Of a stretch of DNA of 64,000 bases, positions 7,666 through 16,631 are shown one piece after another. Both the position numbers and the translations under genes were made by a program. How positions within the stretch are numbered: the first letter of the stretch is position 1; each line of letters begins with the position of its first letter. This DNA comes from Marivita geojedonensis (lineage in GTDB: Bacteria; Pseudomonadota; Alphaproteobacteria; Rhodobacterales; Rhodobacteraceae): assembly GCF_002115805.1 (NCBI RefSeq), contig NZ_JFKC01000023.1:1-64000 (forward strand), read 5' to 3'. Below the pieces are notes generated by a model that was not told where the DNA came from, did not search any database, and saw only the letters and a list, made by a program, of their open reading frames with translations.

Positions 7666-10349
7666 GCACGCTGAACCTGCTTGTTCTGGTCTCGATGGCC
7701 TATGTCATGTTTCTGTTCATCGTGGCCTTCGTCGCGGACAGGCTGGCGATGCAGGGAAAAAAGGCCTGGCTCCGGTCTCCGCTGATCTACACGCTGTCCC
7801 TGTCGATCTACTGCACCGCCTGGACATTCTATGGCGCGGTGGGGTCCGCTGCCCGCAACGGATTTGAATACCTGACGATCTACCTTGGTCCGACCCTTGT
7901 CATGGTCAGCTGGTGGTGGCTGCTGCGCAAACTGATCCGCATCGGGCGCACGCAGAAGATCACGTCCATCGCCGACCTCATCTCGTCCCGATATGGCAAG
8001 TCCAGCCTTCTTGCGGCAGGGGTCACGATCCTCGCGGTGATCGGCACGACGCCGTATCTCGCGCTGCAGCTGCAGTCGGTCACGCTGTCCTTTGCCGTCT
8101 TTGCCACGCAGGCCGACGGGACGCCACTCGAGAACCAGAACACTCTGGCGCTGTGGCTGTCGCTTGGTCTGGCGCTGTTTACCGTTCTTTTCGGAACGCG
8201 AAATCTCGATGTGAAGGAACGGCACGACGGCGTTGTGATGGCCATCGCGGTAGAGGCTGTGGTCAAGCTTGTGGCGCTGCTGTCGGTCGGGATCTTTGTC
8301 GTTTGGGGGGTGTCAGGCGGATTGTCCAATGCGCTGACCGCGATTGATGCATCTGAGTTCGGCCATTGGCACACCGACAGAAGCCGATGGGCCGGGCTTA
8401 TCTTCCTGTCCGCCGCGGCCTTTCTCTGCCTGCCGCGGACGTTCCAGGTGCTCGTGGTCGAAAACGATGACGAAAGCCACCTGCGCACGGCCAGCTGGGC
8501 GTTTCCGCTCTATCTCGGCCTGATCAGTCTGTTTGTCGTGCCGATCGCCGTTGTGGGGCTTGAGGTGATGCCGGACGGCTCGAACCCGGACCTCTTTGTT
8601 CTGACCGTGCCTCTTGCGCTTGGGGAAAACGGGCTGGCGATGCTGTCCTTTCTCGGCGGCTTCAGCTCGGCGACCTCCATGGTGATCGTCGCGGCCATCG
8701 CGATGTCGACGATGGTGTCGAACCACATCGTCATGCCGATCTGGCTGCAACTGCGCCCAAGCGGGGCGAGCGTGTCGGGTGACGTGCGTGCGGCCGTTCT
8801 TCTGGCGCGGCGCATCTCCATCGTCGGGGTGGTGATGCTTGGGTATCTCTATTTCCGCCTGTCCAGCGGGGGCGAAGCGCTGGCCTCCATTGGATTGGTC
8901 GCGTTCTGCGGCCTTGCGCAGGTGCTGCCCGCGATGCTGGGGGGCATGTTTTGGCGTGGGGCCACGCGACTGGGTGCGTTTGCCGGTCTGACAGCGGGTT
9001 TTGCCACATGGCTCTATACGCTTTACCTGCCCAGTTTTGGCGCAGGCACCATTCTGCCGCTCTCGGTCATCGAACATGGCATCTTCGGGCTGACCTGGCT
9101 GAAGCCTGATGCGCTTTTCGGGATCTCGGGTCTGGATCAGTTGATGCACGCGCTCCTGTGGAGCATGCTGTTCAACGTTGCGGCCTTCGTGACGGTTTCG
9201 CTTGTCACGTTCCCGTCGCCGCTTGAGCGGTTGCAGGCGGCGCAGTTCGTCAACATCTTCGAACACTCGGCCAGCACGCGCAGTTGGTCCCGGAGCAGCG
9301 CACAGGCCGAAGACCTTATGGTGATGGCGCAGCGTATTCTTGGGGCGACCGAGGCTCAGGCGCTCTTTTCACGCTATGCACGCACGCAGGGCGCACGCGG
9401 AAACCTGCCGGATCCGACACCCGAATTCCTCGAAGTGCTCGAGCGAGAGCTCGGCAGCTCGGTCGGTGCCGCGACCGCCCACGCAATGGTCGGGCAGATC
9501 ACCGGCGGGATGGCGGTGTCGGTCGAAGACCTCATGGCGGTGGCCGACGAAACGGCGCAGATGCTTGAATACTCGGCCCGGCTCAAGGAGCAGTCCGAGG
9601 AACTCAGCCGAACCGCGCTGGAGTTGCGCAACGCCAACCAGAAGCTCACCCGTCTGTCGATCCAGAAGGATGCCTTTCTCAGTCAGATCAGTCACGAACT
9701 GCGGACTCCCATGACGTCGATCCGGGCGTTTTCGGAGATATTGCGCGACACCGATCAGATGCAGCCGGAGGACCAGTCGCGCTATGCCTCGATCATTCAT
9801 GATGAAGCACAGCGGCTGACGCGTCTGCTGGATGACCTGCTGGATCTCAGCGTTGTCGAGAACGGACAGGTGAACCTGAACCTGCGGGACGGAACGCTGC
9901 GCGATGCGCTCGATCGCGCCGTGTCCTCGGCCGGGATTGGCGAGGATGGTGGCAAGCTGGCCATCGAGCGGGACACCGCGAAAGAGGAAATCGTCCTGCA
10001 CACGGACATGGATCGCCTCAGCCAGGTGTTCATCAACCTGATCGCCAACGCCCGCAAATACTGCGATGCAAAATCGCCGCGTCTGGTGATCCGCGTGATG
10101 CAGGAAGCGGACCGTGTCGTGATCGATTTTCAGGACAATGGCACCGGCATCGCACCCGAAGCCGTGGATATGATTTTCGAAAAATTCGCCCGCGTCAGCG
10201 ACCAAAAGGCGGGTGGCGCAGGGCTGGGCCTCGCGATTTGCCGTCAGGTGATGACCCGTCTTGGTGGCTCGGTGGATTATGTCCCGGCATCGCGCGGCGC
10301 GAATTTCCGGGTGGTGCTGCCGTATCGGACGGCAATGGCGGCGCAATAG
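7662..10349 (+). CDS. Sodium/solute symporter-histidine kinase fusion with STAC domain (CbrA/CrbS-like)
   Basis: This 895-residue sensor joins an N-terminal SLC5-type permease of about 13 membrane segments (residues 1 to about 510) to a cytoplasmic kinase. Between them lies a STAC-like linker (about 520-620: SAQAEDLMVMAQRILGATEAQALFSRYAR), then a coiled coil, a HisKA domain with the phospho-His at residue 678 (SHELRTPM) and a HATPase domain with N box (NLIANARKYCD), DNGTGIAPE and GLGLAICRQ. Known relatives are CbrA (histidine/carbon regulation) and CrbS (acetate switch). No receiver domain is fused; the single-domain receiver two genes upstream is the likely partner. The symporter half could either transport the ligand or only sense it. 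Confidence 0.92.
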   Translation: MSTLNLLVLVSMAYVMFLFIVAFVADRLAMQGKKAWLRSPLIYTLSLSIYCTAWTFYGAVGSAARNGFEYLTIYLGPTLVMVSWWWLLRKLIRIGRTQKITSIADLISSRYGKSSLLAAGVTILAVIGTTPYLALQLQSVTLSFAVFATQADGTPLENQNTLALWLSLGLALFTVLFGTRNLDVKERHDGVVMAIAVEAVVKLVALLSVGIFVVWGVSGGLSNALTAIDASEFGHWHTDRSRWAGLIFLSAAAFLCLPRTFQVLVVENDDESHLRTASWAFPLYLGLISLFVVPIAVVGLEVMPDGSNPDLFVLTVPLALGENGLAMLSFLGGFSSATSMVIVAAIAMSTMVSNHIVMPIWLQLRPSGASVSGDVRAAVLLARRISIVGVVMLGYLYFRLSSGGEALASIGLVAFCGLAQVLPAMLGGMFWRGATRLGAFAGLTAGFATWLYTLYLPSFGAGTILPLSVIEHGIFGLTWLKPDALFGISGLDQLMHALLWSMLFNVAAFVTVSLVTFPSPLERLQAAQFVNIFEHSASTRSWSRSSAQAEDLMVMAQRILGATEAQALFSRYARTQGARGNLPDPTPEFLEVLERELGSSVGAATAHAMVGQITGGMAVSVEDLMAVADETAQMLEYSARLKEQSEELSRTALELRNANQKLTRLSIQKDAFLSQISHELRTPMTSIRAFSEILRDTDQMQPEDQSRYASIIHDEAQRLTRLLDDLLDLSVVENGQVNLNLRDGTLRDALDRAVSSAGIGEDGGKLAIERDTAKEEIVLHTDMDRLSQVFINLIANARKYCDAKSPRLVIRVMQEADRVVIDFQDNGTGIAPEAVDMIFEKFARVSDQKAGGAGLGLAICRQVMTRLGGSVDYVPASRGANFRVVLPYRTAMAAQ

Positions 10350-10434
10350 AACCCGGATGTGGCTTCGCTAAACCCTTGGTAACCAATTCCCGCCATAACC
10401 GGGGATAAGCGGCAAAGGGGATGAACGCGAAACC

Positions 10435-11469
10435 ATGGCAGATGATGCGCCCGATACGGTTCTGGAACGCAAGGCGCAGGCGCAGCGGAAGGCCCTGGGC
10501 GTCGGCTCGGTCTCGCTGCCCCGCGCGTTGGGGCGGGGGCTGTCGATTGCTGCCGACGCGCTCTGGGGGCTCAGCCTTGCCGCCACACCTTCCGGGCAGG
10601 ACAGTCTGAGTCTGGATCGCGCTTTGGCGCGGATCGGGGGGGATTGCCTTCTGATCCTTCTGGACAACGAAACCGGCCCCTGCGCTCTGGCGGTCATTGA
10701 CCGGGCACTCGTGACCGGCGTGATTGAGGCGCAGACCCTGGGCAAGGTCACGCAGTTCCCAACCGACAGTCGCCCGTTCACGCCCACCGATGCCGCGATG
10801 ATGGCGCCGTTGCTCGACGCGGCGCTGCCGCGTTTTGTCTCCATGCTGGCGGGACAGCCAGAGATGTCGCATCTGTCCGGCTATGGTTTCGGCGCGCTGG
10901 TTGAGGATGCGCAGACGGCGGGCCTCGCGCTCGACGCTGATCAGTATCTTGTCGTGGCGTTCGACATCAGCCTCGCACAGGATACGCGCACGGGGCGGGC
11001 GCTCTTTCTGTTTCCCGAACCTCCGAAAAACCCAGACAGGGACAGTGCCGCAAAGACGGGCAGACATGCGGGGTTTCTGGGGTTGGTGCCCGCGCGGATG
11101 CAGGCCGTACTGACCCGGATCCATATCCCGCTTGACCGGGCGCGGGCTCTCAGGCCGGGGGATGTGCTGCCGATTTCGTTGCAGGCTGTGTCCGGGGCGT
11201 CTCTGGTGATGTCAGGGGGCCATGTGGTGGCGACAGGCAAGCTCGGTCAGATGAACGGCTTTCGCGCAATCCGCATCGGGGACGAAGCCACGCCATTCTG
11301 CAGACCGGAACCTGTTTCAGCGCCGACGGCAATGGCCGAGGTTCCGCAACACGCCGAAACGGTCGCGCCTCAAGGCGGGGCGGCACTGCCGCCCGCGACC
11401 GATCTGTCATTGGATATGGCGCTTGAGGATCTGGCGTCGGGCTTACCGGCGCCGCTTGACCTGACTTAG
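10435..11469 (+). CDS. FliM/FliN (SpoA-domain) C-ring-like protein, orphan
   Basis: This 344-residue protein has a C-terminal SpoA domain of the FliM/FliN type (about residues 222-280: VLTRIHIPLDRARALRPGDVLPISL then SGGHVVATGKLGQMNGFRAIRI). The N-terminal two thirds resemble the FliM middle domain only loosely. A disordered Pro/Ala-rich tail of about 55 residues ends in an acidic helix. SpoA domains build the flagellar switch ring or the sorting platform of type III secretion. No other flagellar gene lies in the window, so it is either a distant flagellar part or a repurposed SpoA protein. It ends tail-to-tail with the sulfur operon, overlapping by 4 bp. Confidence 0.8.
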   Translation: MADDAPDTVLERKAQAQRKALGVGSVSLPRALGRGLSIAADALWGLSLAATPSGQDSLSLDRALARIGGDCLLILLDNETGPCALAVIDRALVTGVIEAQTLGKVTQFPTDSRPFTPTDAAMMAPLLDAALPRFVSMLAGQPEMSHLSGYGFGALVEDAQTAGLALDADQYLVVAFDISLAQDTRTGRALFLFPEPPKNPDRDSAAKTGRHAGFLGLVPARMQAVLTRIHIPLDRARALRPGDVLPISLQAVSGASLVMSGGHVVATGKLGQMNGFRAIRIGDEATPFCRPEPVSAPTAMAEVPQHAETVAPQGGAALPPATDLSLDMALEDLASGLPAPLDLT

Positions 11470-11897
11470 CGCTGTGCGGCTGCTGCCGCGTCAAGTGTCG
11501 GGCGCAGCGCACCAAGGTCGTACCCGGCCTGAGCGACAGCCGACAGGATCGCATCCGACGACTGCTTTCCGGCCTGGCTCAGCGCCCACAGGATCGAACA
11601 GCGCGTTCCCGATGCGCAATAGGCCAGAACCGGCCCTTCGGACGCATCCACAAGCGCCGCCTGTTGGGCAACGCGGTCCGGTGTCATCGTCTGGTGAGTG
11701 ATCGGCAGAACTTCAAACCGCAGCCCCGCAGCCTCAACTGCCTCGCGCATCGCGTCTGACTGATGCGATGGCGGCACCTCGGCATCGGGGCGGTTGCAGA
11801 TCACCGTGGTTATTCCGGCCGCTTTGATGGCGGGCGCATCCTCGGGGTTGATCTGCGGCGAGACGTTGTAACGGTCTGTGATCTTGCGAATGTCCAT
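11466..11897 (-). CDS. TIGR01244/DUF442 sulfur-transferase- or phosphatase-like protein
   Basis: This 143-residue protein is of the DUF442 family, with a dual-specificity-phosphatase-like fold. It begins MDIRKITDRYNVSPQI and contains the Cys-based loop VLAYCASGTRCSILWAL, which fits the C-x5-R phosphatase/rhodanese-like signature. The ATG at 11897 is the family start; the longer frame reads through the preceding gene. In many bacteria this domain is fused to the N-terminus of the Blh metallo-hydrolase; here it is a separate gene at the end of an operon that also encodes the metallo-hydrolase. A role in handling persulfide or sulfane sulfur is inferred from that association. Confidence 0.85.
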   Translation of the reverse strand: MDIRKITDRYNVSPQINPEDAPAIKAAGITTVICNRPDAEVPPSHQSDAMREAVEAAGLRFEVLPITHQTMTPDRVAQQAALVDASEGPVLAYCASGTRCSILWALSQAGKQSSDAILSAVAQAGYDLGALRPTLDAAAAAQR

Positions 11898-11907
11898 GAC
11901 GCCAGTC

Positions 11908-12342
11908 CTACTGCGCGGGTGCGGGCCTGTCCAGCCACGACCGGAAGCCTGGCATGGCCAGCATACCCAACAGCATGGAACCGAGGAACACAAACCCCGA
12001 GACACCGCCATAACTCAGTGAGGCAATCGCCGGACCCGGGCACAGGCCGACAAGACCCCAACCCATCCCGAACAGCACCGAGCCAAGCACGAGGTTGCGA
12101 CCGAGTTTCGGCTCGGGTGGCGGCGGCATCGCATCCCCCAGCAGGGCATAGCGCCGCTTCGCCGCGATCTGCCATGCAATCGCCATCGGGATGATCGCGC
12201 CGCCCATGACAAAGGCCAGCGTCGGGTCCCAGTCTCCGAAAATGTCCAGCCAGCCCTGCACCTTGCGCGTGTCAGTCATTCCCGACACGAACAGTCCGGC
12301 ACCGAACAGGCCACCAGCGATGGAAGCAAACAATCCGCGCAT
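11908..12342 (-). CDS. YeeE/YedE-family (DUF6691) membrane protein, second half transporter
   Basis: This 144-residue inner-membrane protein has four hydrophobic segments and two family motifs: GLFVSGMTDTRKVQGWLDIFGDWDPTLAFVMGG near residues 17-50 and MGWGLVGLCPGPAIASL near 95-112. Its ATG overlaps the stop of the preceding gene by one base (TGATG). Paired short YeeE proteins together equal one full-length YeeE/YedE channel; thiosulfate is a known substrate for YeeE. The conserved Cys in GLCPGPA is present. With a persulfide dioxygenase-like neighbour, uptake or export of a reactive sulfur species is the likely job. Confidence 0.88.
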   Translation of the reverse strand: MRGLFASIAGGLFGAGLFVSGMTDTRKVQGWLDIFGDWDPTLAFVMGGAIIPMAIAWQIAAKRRYALLGDAMPPPPEPKLGRNLVLGSVLFGMGWGLVGLCPGPAIASLSYGGVSGFVFLGSMLLGMLAMPGFRSWLDRPAPAQ

Positions 12343-12767
12343 CAGACGATCCCCAGAATGTGGCGGAACAGAACGACTGTCAGCCCGCCCGCCAGAATGT
12401 AGAAAACGGTGGCCACCATGCCGCGCAGCGACATGCGGGAGATGCCGCATACCCCATGCCCGGACGTGCAGCCATTGGCCAGACGCGTCCCGACCCCGAC
12501 CAACAGGCCCGCCGCGATCAGCAGGGCAAAGTTGCCGGTGGCGTGGGTCTCTTTCGGCCCGAAAAACATCAGCAGCACAACCGGCACCGCTGCAAGACCG
12601 GCGAGAAAGCTCAGCCGTTCCCACTTGGTGCTCAGGCCGCTGCCATCGACAAGCCCGCCGATGATGCCGCTTGCACCCATGATGCGTCCATTGGCGAGCA
12701 GATAGACCGCGCCGCCCAGGCCGATCAGCAATCCGCCGAGCAGCCCGTAAATCCAATCCGGGTTCAT
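12342..12767 (-). CDS. YeeE/YedE-family membrane protein, first half transporter
   Basis: This 141-residue membrane protein is the partner of the next gene. It has the N-terminal GLLGGLLIGLGGAVYLLANGRIMGASGIIGGL block and the hallmark GCTSGHGVCGISRMS around residues 98-112, with its two conserved cysteines. About four membrane segments are visible. It starts 4 bp after the stop of the metallo-hydrolase gene, so the operon order is metallo-hydrolase, YeeE half, YeeE half, DUF442. This layout is seen in sulfide/persulfide-responsive operons. Confidence 0.9.
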   Translation of the reverse strand: MNPDWIYGLLGGLLIGLGGAVYLLANGRIMGASGIIGGLVDGSGLSTKWERLSFLAGLAAVPVVLLMFFGPKETHATGNFALLIAAGLLVGVGTRLANGCTSGHGVCGISRMSLRGMVATVFYILAGGLTVVLFRHILGIV

Positions 12768-12771
12768 GTAA

Positions 12772-13635
12772 TTACAATCCGTTTACTGGGACCTTGAGGA
12801 AGACCTTTCCGTCTTCATCGGCCGGTGGCATCTGGCCCGCGCGCATGTTGACCTGCAACGACGGGATGATCAGTTTTGGCATAGCAAGCGTCGCGTCACG
12901 CGCATCGCGCATTTCGACGAACCGCTCCTTCGAGGCGTCGCCGCCCACATGCACGTTTTTCGCTTTCTGCTCGCCCACGGTGGTCTCCCACGCGTAGTCG
13001 TCCCGGCCCGGTGCCTTGTAGTCGTGGCCGACAAAGATCCGGGTCTCGTCCGGAAGCGCGAGGATTTTCTGGACCGAGTCGTAAAGCTGTTCCGAAGACC
13101 CGCCTGGGAAGTCGCAGCGCGCGGTGCCGAAATCGGGCATGAACAGCGTATCGCCGACAAAGGCCGCGTCTCCGATCACATAGGTGAGACAAGCCGGTGT
13201 GTGACCCGGTGTATGAAGCACGTCAGCGCGCATCTGGCCGATGTGAAAGCTGTCGCCTTCGACGAAAAGACTGTCGAACTGGCTGCCGTCACGCTGGAAT
13301 TCGGTGCCTTCGTTGAAGACCTTCCCGAATGTGTCCTGAACGAACTGAATACGGTCCCCGATCCCGATTTTGCCGCCAAGCGCCTCCTGAAGATAGGGCG
13401 CGGCGCTCAGATGGTCGGCATGGACGTGGGTTTCCAGAATCCACTGAACATCGAGATCGTTCTCACGCACGAAGGCGATGATCGCGTCGGCGGATTTGGT
13501 GTCCGTCCGGCCAGAGGCGTAATCAAAGTCAAGAACGCTGTCGACAATGGCGCAGGCCCGCCCTGCGGGGTCCTGGACCACATAGGAAATCGTATTGGTT
13601 GCGTCGTCGAAAAAACCCGTGACTTTGGGTGTCAT
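12772..13635 (-). CDS. ETHE1/Blh-like metallo-beta-lactamase-fold persulfide dioxygenase
   Basis: This 287-residue metallohydrolase-fold enzyme has the HxHxDH motif (ETHVHADHLSAAPYL), a second metal ligand in HTPGHTPACLTY, the FVGDTLFMPDFGTARCDFPGG block and FVGHDY. These match ETHE1/Blh enzymes, which oxidise glutathione persulfide to sulfite with a mononuclear iron. It is the first gene of the sulfur operon and should act in the cytoplasm. The 105 bp upstream carry an AT-rich stretch (ATATAAGCAAAATTGAATA near 13664-13682) that could be a promoter. No BigR/SqrR-type regulator gene is adjacent, so control, if sulfide-dependent, would come from elsewhere. Confidence 0.87.
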   Translation of the reverse strand: MTPKVTGFFDDATNTISYVVQDPAGRACAIVDSVLDFDYASGRTDTKSADAIIAFVRENDLDVQWILETHVHADHLSAAPYLQEALGGKIGIGDRIQFVQDTFGKVFNEGTEFQRDGSQFDSLFVEGDSFHIGQMRADVLHTPGHTPACLTYVIGDAAFVGDTLFMPDFGTARCDFPGGSSEQLYDSVQKILALPDETRIFVGHDYKAPGRDDYAWETTVGEQKAKNVHVGGDASKERFVEMRDARDATLAMPKLIIPSLQVNMRAGQMPPADEDGKVFLKVPVNGL

Positions 13636-13740
13636 CTGTCAGCCCTCCTTGGTCTTTGCGAACATATAAGCAAAATTGAATACGTGGCAAGGGCGGGTTC
13701 TAAAAAATGCATGATTGCTGCAACTTTTTCTGTGCGCCCG

Positions 13741-14790
13741 TCAGGCGCCAGCAGGGGCACCTCCACCGGTGGGGTTCGTGAGGTATCGCAGCACGTCGAC
13801 CCTGTCGATCACGCCAATGGGGGTGCCACCGTCGATCACCGTGACAACGCCGCCGTCGAGCAGGCTGGTCATCACCTCCTGCACGCGCGCGTCGGCATCC
13901 ACATGCGGCACGCCATCCATCGGCGGGGCAGGGCGCAGGATGTCCCGTGCCCGTAGAACACCGAGCGGGTTCATGTGTTTGACGAAATCGGCGACATAGT
14001 CATTGGACGGGTGCCGGAAGATGTCCTGCGGCGTGCCACACTGCACGATCCGCCCGCCTTCCATGATGGCAATCCGATTGCCGATCTTGAACGCCTCATC
14101 CAGATCATGGCTCACAAAGATGATTGTGCGCTTCAACCGTTGCTGCAACTCGAGCAGTTCGTCCTGCAGCTTGGTGCGGATCAGCGGATCAAGCGCCGAA
14201 AACGGTTCGTCCATCAACAGGATCGGAGCATCGGTCGCGAACGCCCGTGCCAGACCCACACGCTGCTGCATACCGCCCGACAGCTCTGACACTTTGCGGT
14301 CGGCCCAGTCGGTCAGGCCCACCAATTCCAGCTGTGCATCGACACGTTCATTGCGTTCGGCTTTTGACAGGCCACCCAGTTCAAGACCGAGGCCCACATT
14401 TTCGCGCACCGTCCGCCATGGCAGCAATCCGAACTGCTGAAACACCATCGCGACATGGCGGAGCCGGATCGTGCGCAGAGCATCCGCGTTGGTATGAGTC
14501 ACGTCGACCAGACGGGCCCCGTCATGTACCCGGACGCAACCCCGAGCGACCGGGTTCAACCCGTTGACCGCCCGCAGCAGGGTGGATTTTCCCGACCCGG
14601 ACAGCCCCATCAGCACGAGGATTTCCCCCTCGGCCACTTCCAGCGAACAGTCATGTACGCCCAGCACCTGCCCAGTGTCCCTTTGGATCTGGGCGCGGTC
14701 CTGTCTCGCATCCATCAGTGGCAGGGCCGACTCCGGTTTGTCCCCGAAGACAATGGACACGTTATCGAATTCTACGCGGGTCTCGCTCAT
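13741..14790 (-). CDS. choV: Choline ABC transporter ATP-binding protein ChoV
   Basis: This ATPase energises choline import, 349 residues. Walker A is GLSGSGKST, the signature LSGGMQQRVGLARA, and Walker B LLMDEPFSALDP, as in the quaternary-amine (QAT) family. The last 90 residues hold CBS-like sequence (ILRPAPPMDGVPHVDADARVQEVM then VIDGGTPIGVIDRVDVLRYL), typical of ProV/ChoV and used elsewhere to sense ionic strength. It overlaps choW by 4 bp. With choX and choW it forms a minus-strand operon divergent from betIBA, so choline uptake and oxidation share one control region. Confidence 0.93.
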   Translation of the reverse strand: MSETRVEFDNVSIVFGDKPESALPLMDARQDRAQIQRDTGQVLGVHDCSLEVAEGEILVLMGLSGSGKSTLLRAVNGLNPVARGCVRVHDGARLVDVTHTNADALRTIRLRHVAMVFQQFGLLPWRTVRENVGLGLELGGLSKAERNERVDAQLELVGLTDWADRKVSELSGGMQQRVGLARAFATDAPILLMDEPFSALDPLIRTKLQDELLELQQRLKRTIIFVSHDLDEAFKIGNRIAIMEGGRIVQCGTPQDIFRHPSNDYVADFVKHMNPLGVLRARDILRPAPPMDGVPHVDADARVQEVMTSLLDGGVVTVIDGGTPIGVIDRVDVLRYLTNPTGGGAPAGA

Positions 14791-15623
14791 TTCTCGCGCT
14801 CCATCCGCAGCATCCGGTCAAGGATGATCGCCACCACGACAATCACGAATCCGCTCTCGAAGCCGCGGGCGGTGTTGACCTGATTCAGGGCCCGCACCAC
14901 CGGCACGCCCAACCCGTCCGCGCCGACAAGCGCGGCGATCACCACCATCGACAGCGACAGCATGATGGTCTGGTTCAACCCGGCCATGATCTGGGGCAGG
15001 GCCGACGGCAGTTCGACCTTCCACAGAAGCTGCGATTTGGTGGCACCGAAGGCCTCTGCCGCTTCGATCAGGGGAAGGGGGGTCGAACTCACGCCCAGAT
15101 GTGTCAGGCGGACCGGCGCGGGCAGGACAAAGATCACCGTTGCGATCAGTCCGGGCACCATGCCGATGCCGAAAAACACAATCGCGGGAATGAGATAGAC
15201 GAAGGTCGGCAGCGTCTGCATAAGGTCCAGAACCGGGCGCATCCATGCATAGAGCTTGGGGCGGTGTGCGACGGCGATGCCGATGGGAACACCCACGCCC
15301 ATGCAGACCACGCAGGCGGACAGGACCAGAGTGAGGCTCTCGGTCGTTTCTTCCCAGTAGCCCTGGTTGATGATGAACAGGAACCCGAGCGCGACGAACA
15401 GCGCGACCTTCCAGCTGCGTTGCAGGTAATATGTCAGCGCGACGAACAGCGCTACGATGACTAGCGGATGTGGGGTTTGCAGCAACCAGAGGAAGCCATC
15501 GATCATCGCCTCGAGCGCGTCAGACAGCGCATCGAAGAAGAAGGCCCCGTTGCTTTCCAGCCAGTCGAAAGCGTTCCCGGCGATTTGCCCGACCGGGATC
15601 TTGTTCTCTGTCAACCAGTCCAT
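14787..15623 (-). CDS. choW: Choline ABC transporter permease ChoW
   Basis: This 278-residue inner-membrane permease has a BPD_transp_1 core, with the EAA-type loop seen as LPLIEAAEAFGATKSQLLWKVELPSALPQIMAGLNQTIM. The N-terminus (MDWLTENKIPVGQIAGNAFDWL) is typical for ChoW/ProW. About six membrane segments follow. The stop overlaps the choV start, and choX lies 54 bp upstream. It forms the channel of the choline importer. Confidence 0.93.
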   Translation of the reverse strand: MDWLTENKIPVGQIAGNAFDWLESNGAFFFDALSDALEAMIDGFLWLLQTPHPLVIVALFVALTYYLQRSWKVALFVALGFLFIINQGYWEETTESLTLVLSACVVCMGVGVPIGIAVAHRPKLYAWMRPVLDLMQTLPTFVYLIPAIVFFGIGMVPGLIATVIFVLPAPVRLTHLGVSSTPLPLIEAAEAFGATKSQLLWKVELPSALPQIMAGLNQTIMLSLSMVVIAALVGADGLGVPVVRALNQVNTARGFESGFVIVVVAIILDRMLRMEREK

Positions 15624-15677
15624 GAAGGGGTCCTGTGGTCTGTAAAGGAAGGGCGGCTCATCGCCGCCCTGATCCGG

Positions 15678-16595
15678 TTACTGAAGCGCGGCCTTGACCG
15701 CTGCGGCGGCATCGCCGCCATCCTTGGTGGTCACGCCGTCCAGCCAGCCCATATAGGCATCCGGATTGGCCTTGAGCCATTCCGTCGCTGCATCCCGCGG
15801 TTCGGCCCCATCGTTCAGGATCGCGCCCATGATCTCGTTTTCCATGGCAAGGCTGAACACGAGGTTGTTGAGCAGCGCGCCAACGTTGGGGCAGGCATCC
15901 ACGTAGCCGGCGGCGGTGTTGGTGAATACGGTCGCACCACCGAGGTTCGGGCCGAACCAGTCGTCACCGCCCTCAAGGTAGGTCATCTCGAAATTCGCGT
16001 TCATCGGGTGCGGTTCCCACCCCAGGAACACCACCGGCTCGCCGCGGTCATCCGCGCGGGCCACCTGGGCCAGCATCCCTTGCTCAGAGCTTTCGACAAC
16101 CTCGAAGCCCTCGAGGTCAAACGCATTTGCCGCAATCATGTCCATGATCAGGCGGTTGCCGTCATTGCCCGGCTCGATGCCGTAGATTTCCCCGTCCAGC
16201 GCGTCGCGTTGTGCGGCGATGGCGGCAAAGCTGGTGATGCCCAGATCGGCACCAGCCTTGTTGGTGGCCAGCGTGTATTTCGCGCCTTCGAGGTTTGCGC
16301 GCACCGTGTCCACGGTGCCTGCCTCGCGGTAAGGGGCAATGTCGGCTTCCATTGTCGGCATCCAGTTGCCCAGGAACACGTCGACGTCACCTTCGGCAAG
16401 CGCGGTATAGGTCACCGGGACCGACAGAACCTTGATGTCGGTGTCGTATCCCAGCGCGTCGAGCACGACGGTGGTCGCCGCCGTCGTCGCGGTGATGTCG
16501 GTCCAGCCCACATCGGAAAACGTAACGGTGTCGCAATCGGCTGCAGCCGCACCGGCTGCGCAGATCGCGATAACGGAAAGAGAAGATTTCAGCAT
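15678..16595 (-). CDS. choX: Choline-binding periplasmic protein ChoX
   Basis: This 305-residue binding protein has a Sec signal peptide (MLKSSLSVIAICAAGAAAA, cleavage near residue 19). The mature part has the OpuAC/ChoX fold and the signature blocks VTFSDVGWTDITATTAAT, VDVFLGNWMPTMEADI and VVFLGWEPHPMNANFEM, with aromatic residues that in ChoX form the quaternary-ammonium cage. It is the first gene of choXWV. The divergent betI operator region begins directly upstream, which fits choline-induced expression relieved by BetI. Confidence 0.93.
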   Translation of the reverse strand: MLKSSLSVIAICAAGAAAADCDTVTFSDVGWTDITATTAATTVVLDALGYDTDIKVLSVPVTYTALAEGDVDVFLGNWMPTMEADIAPYREAGTVDTVRANLEGAKYTLATNKAGADLGITSFAAIAAQRDALDGEIYGIEPGNDGNRLIMDMIAANAFDLEGFEVVESSEQGMLAQVARADDRGEPVVFLGWEPHPMNANFEMTYLEGGDDWFGPNLGGATVFTNTAAGYVDACPNVGALLNNLVFSLAMENEIMGAILNDGAEPRDAATEWLKANPDAYMGWLDGVTTKDGGDAAAAVKAALQ

Positions 16596-16631
16596 GTCTC
16601 GAGTCTCCCTGACAGAGGTTGATTGTTTTTG

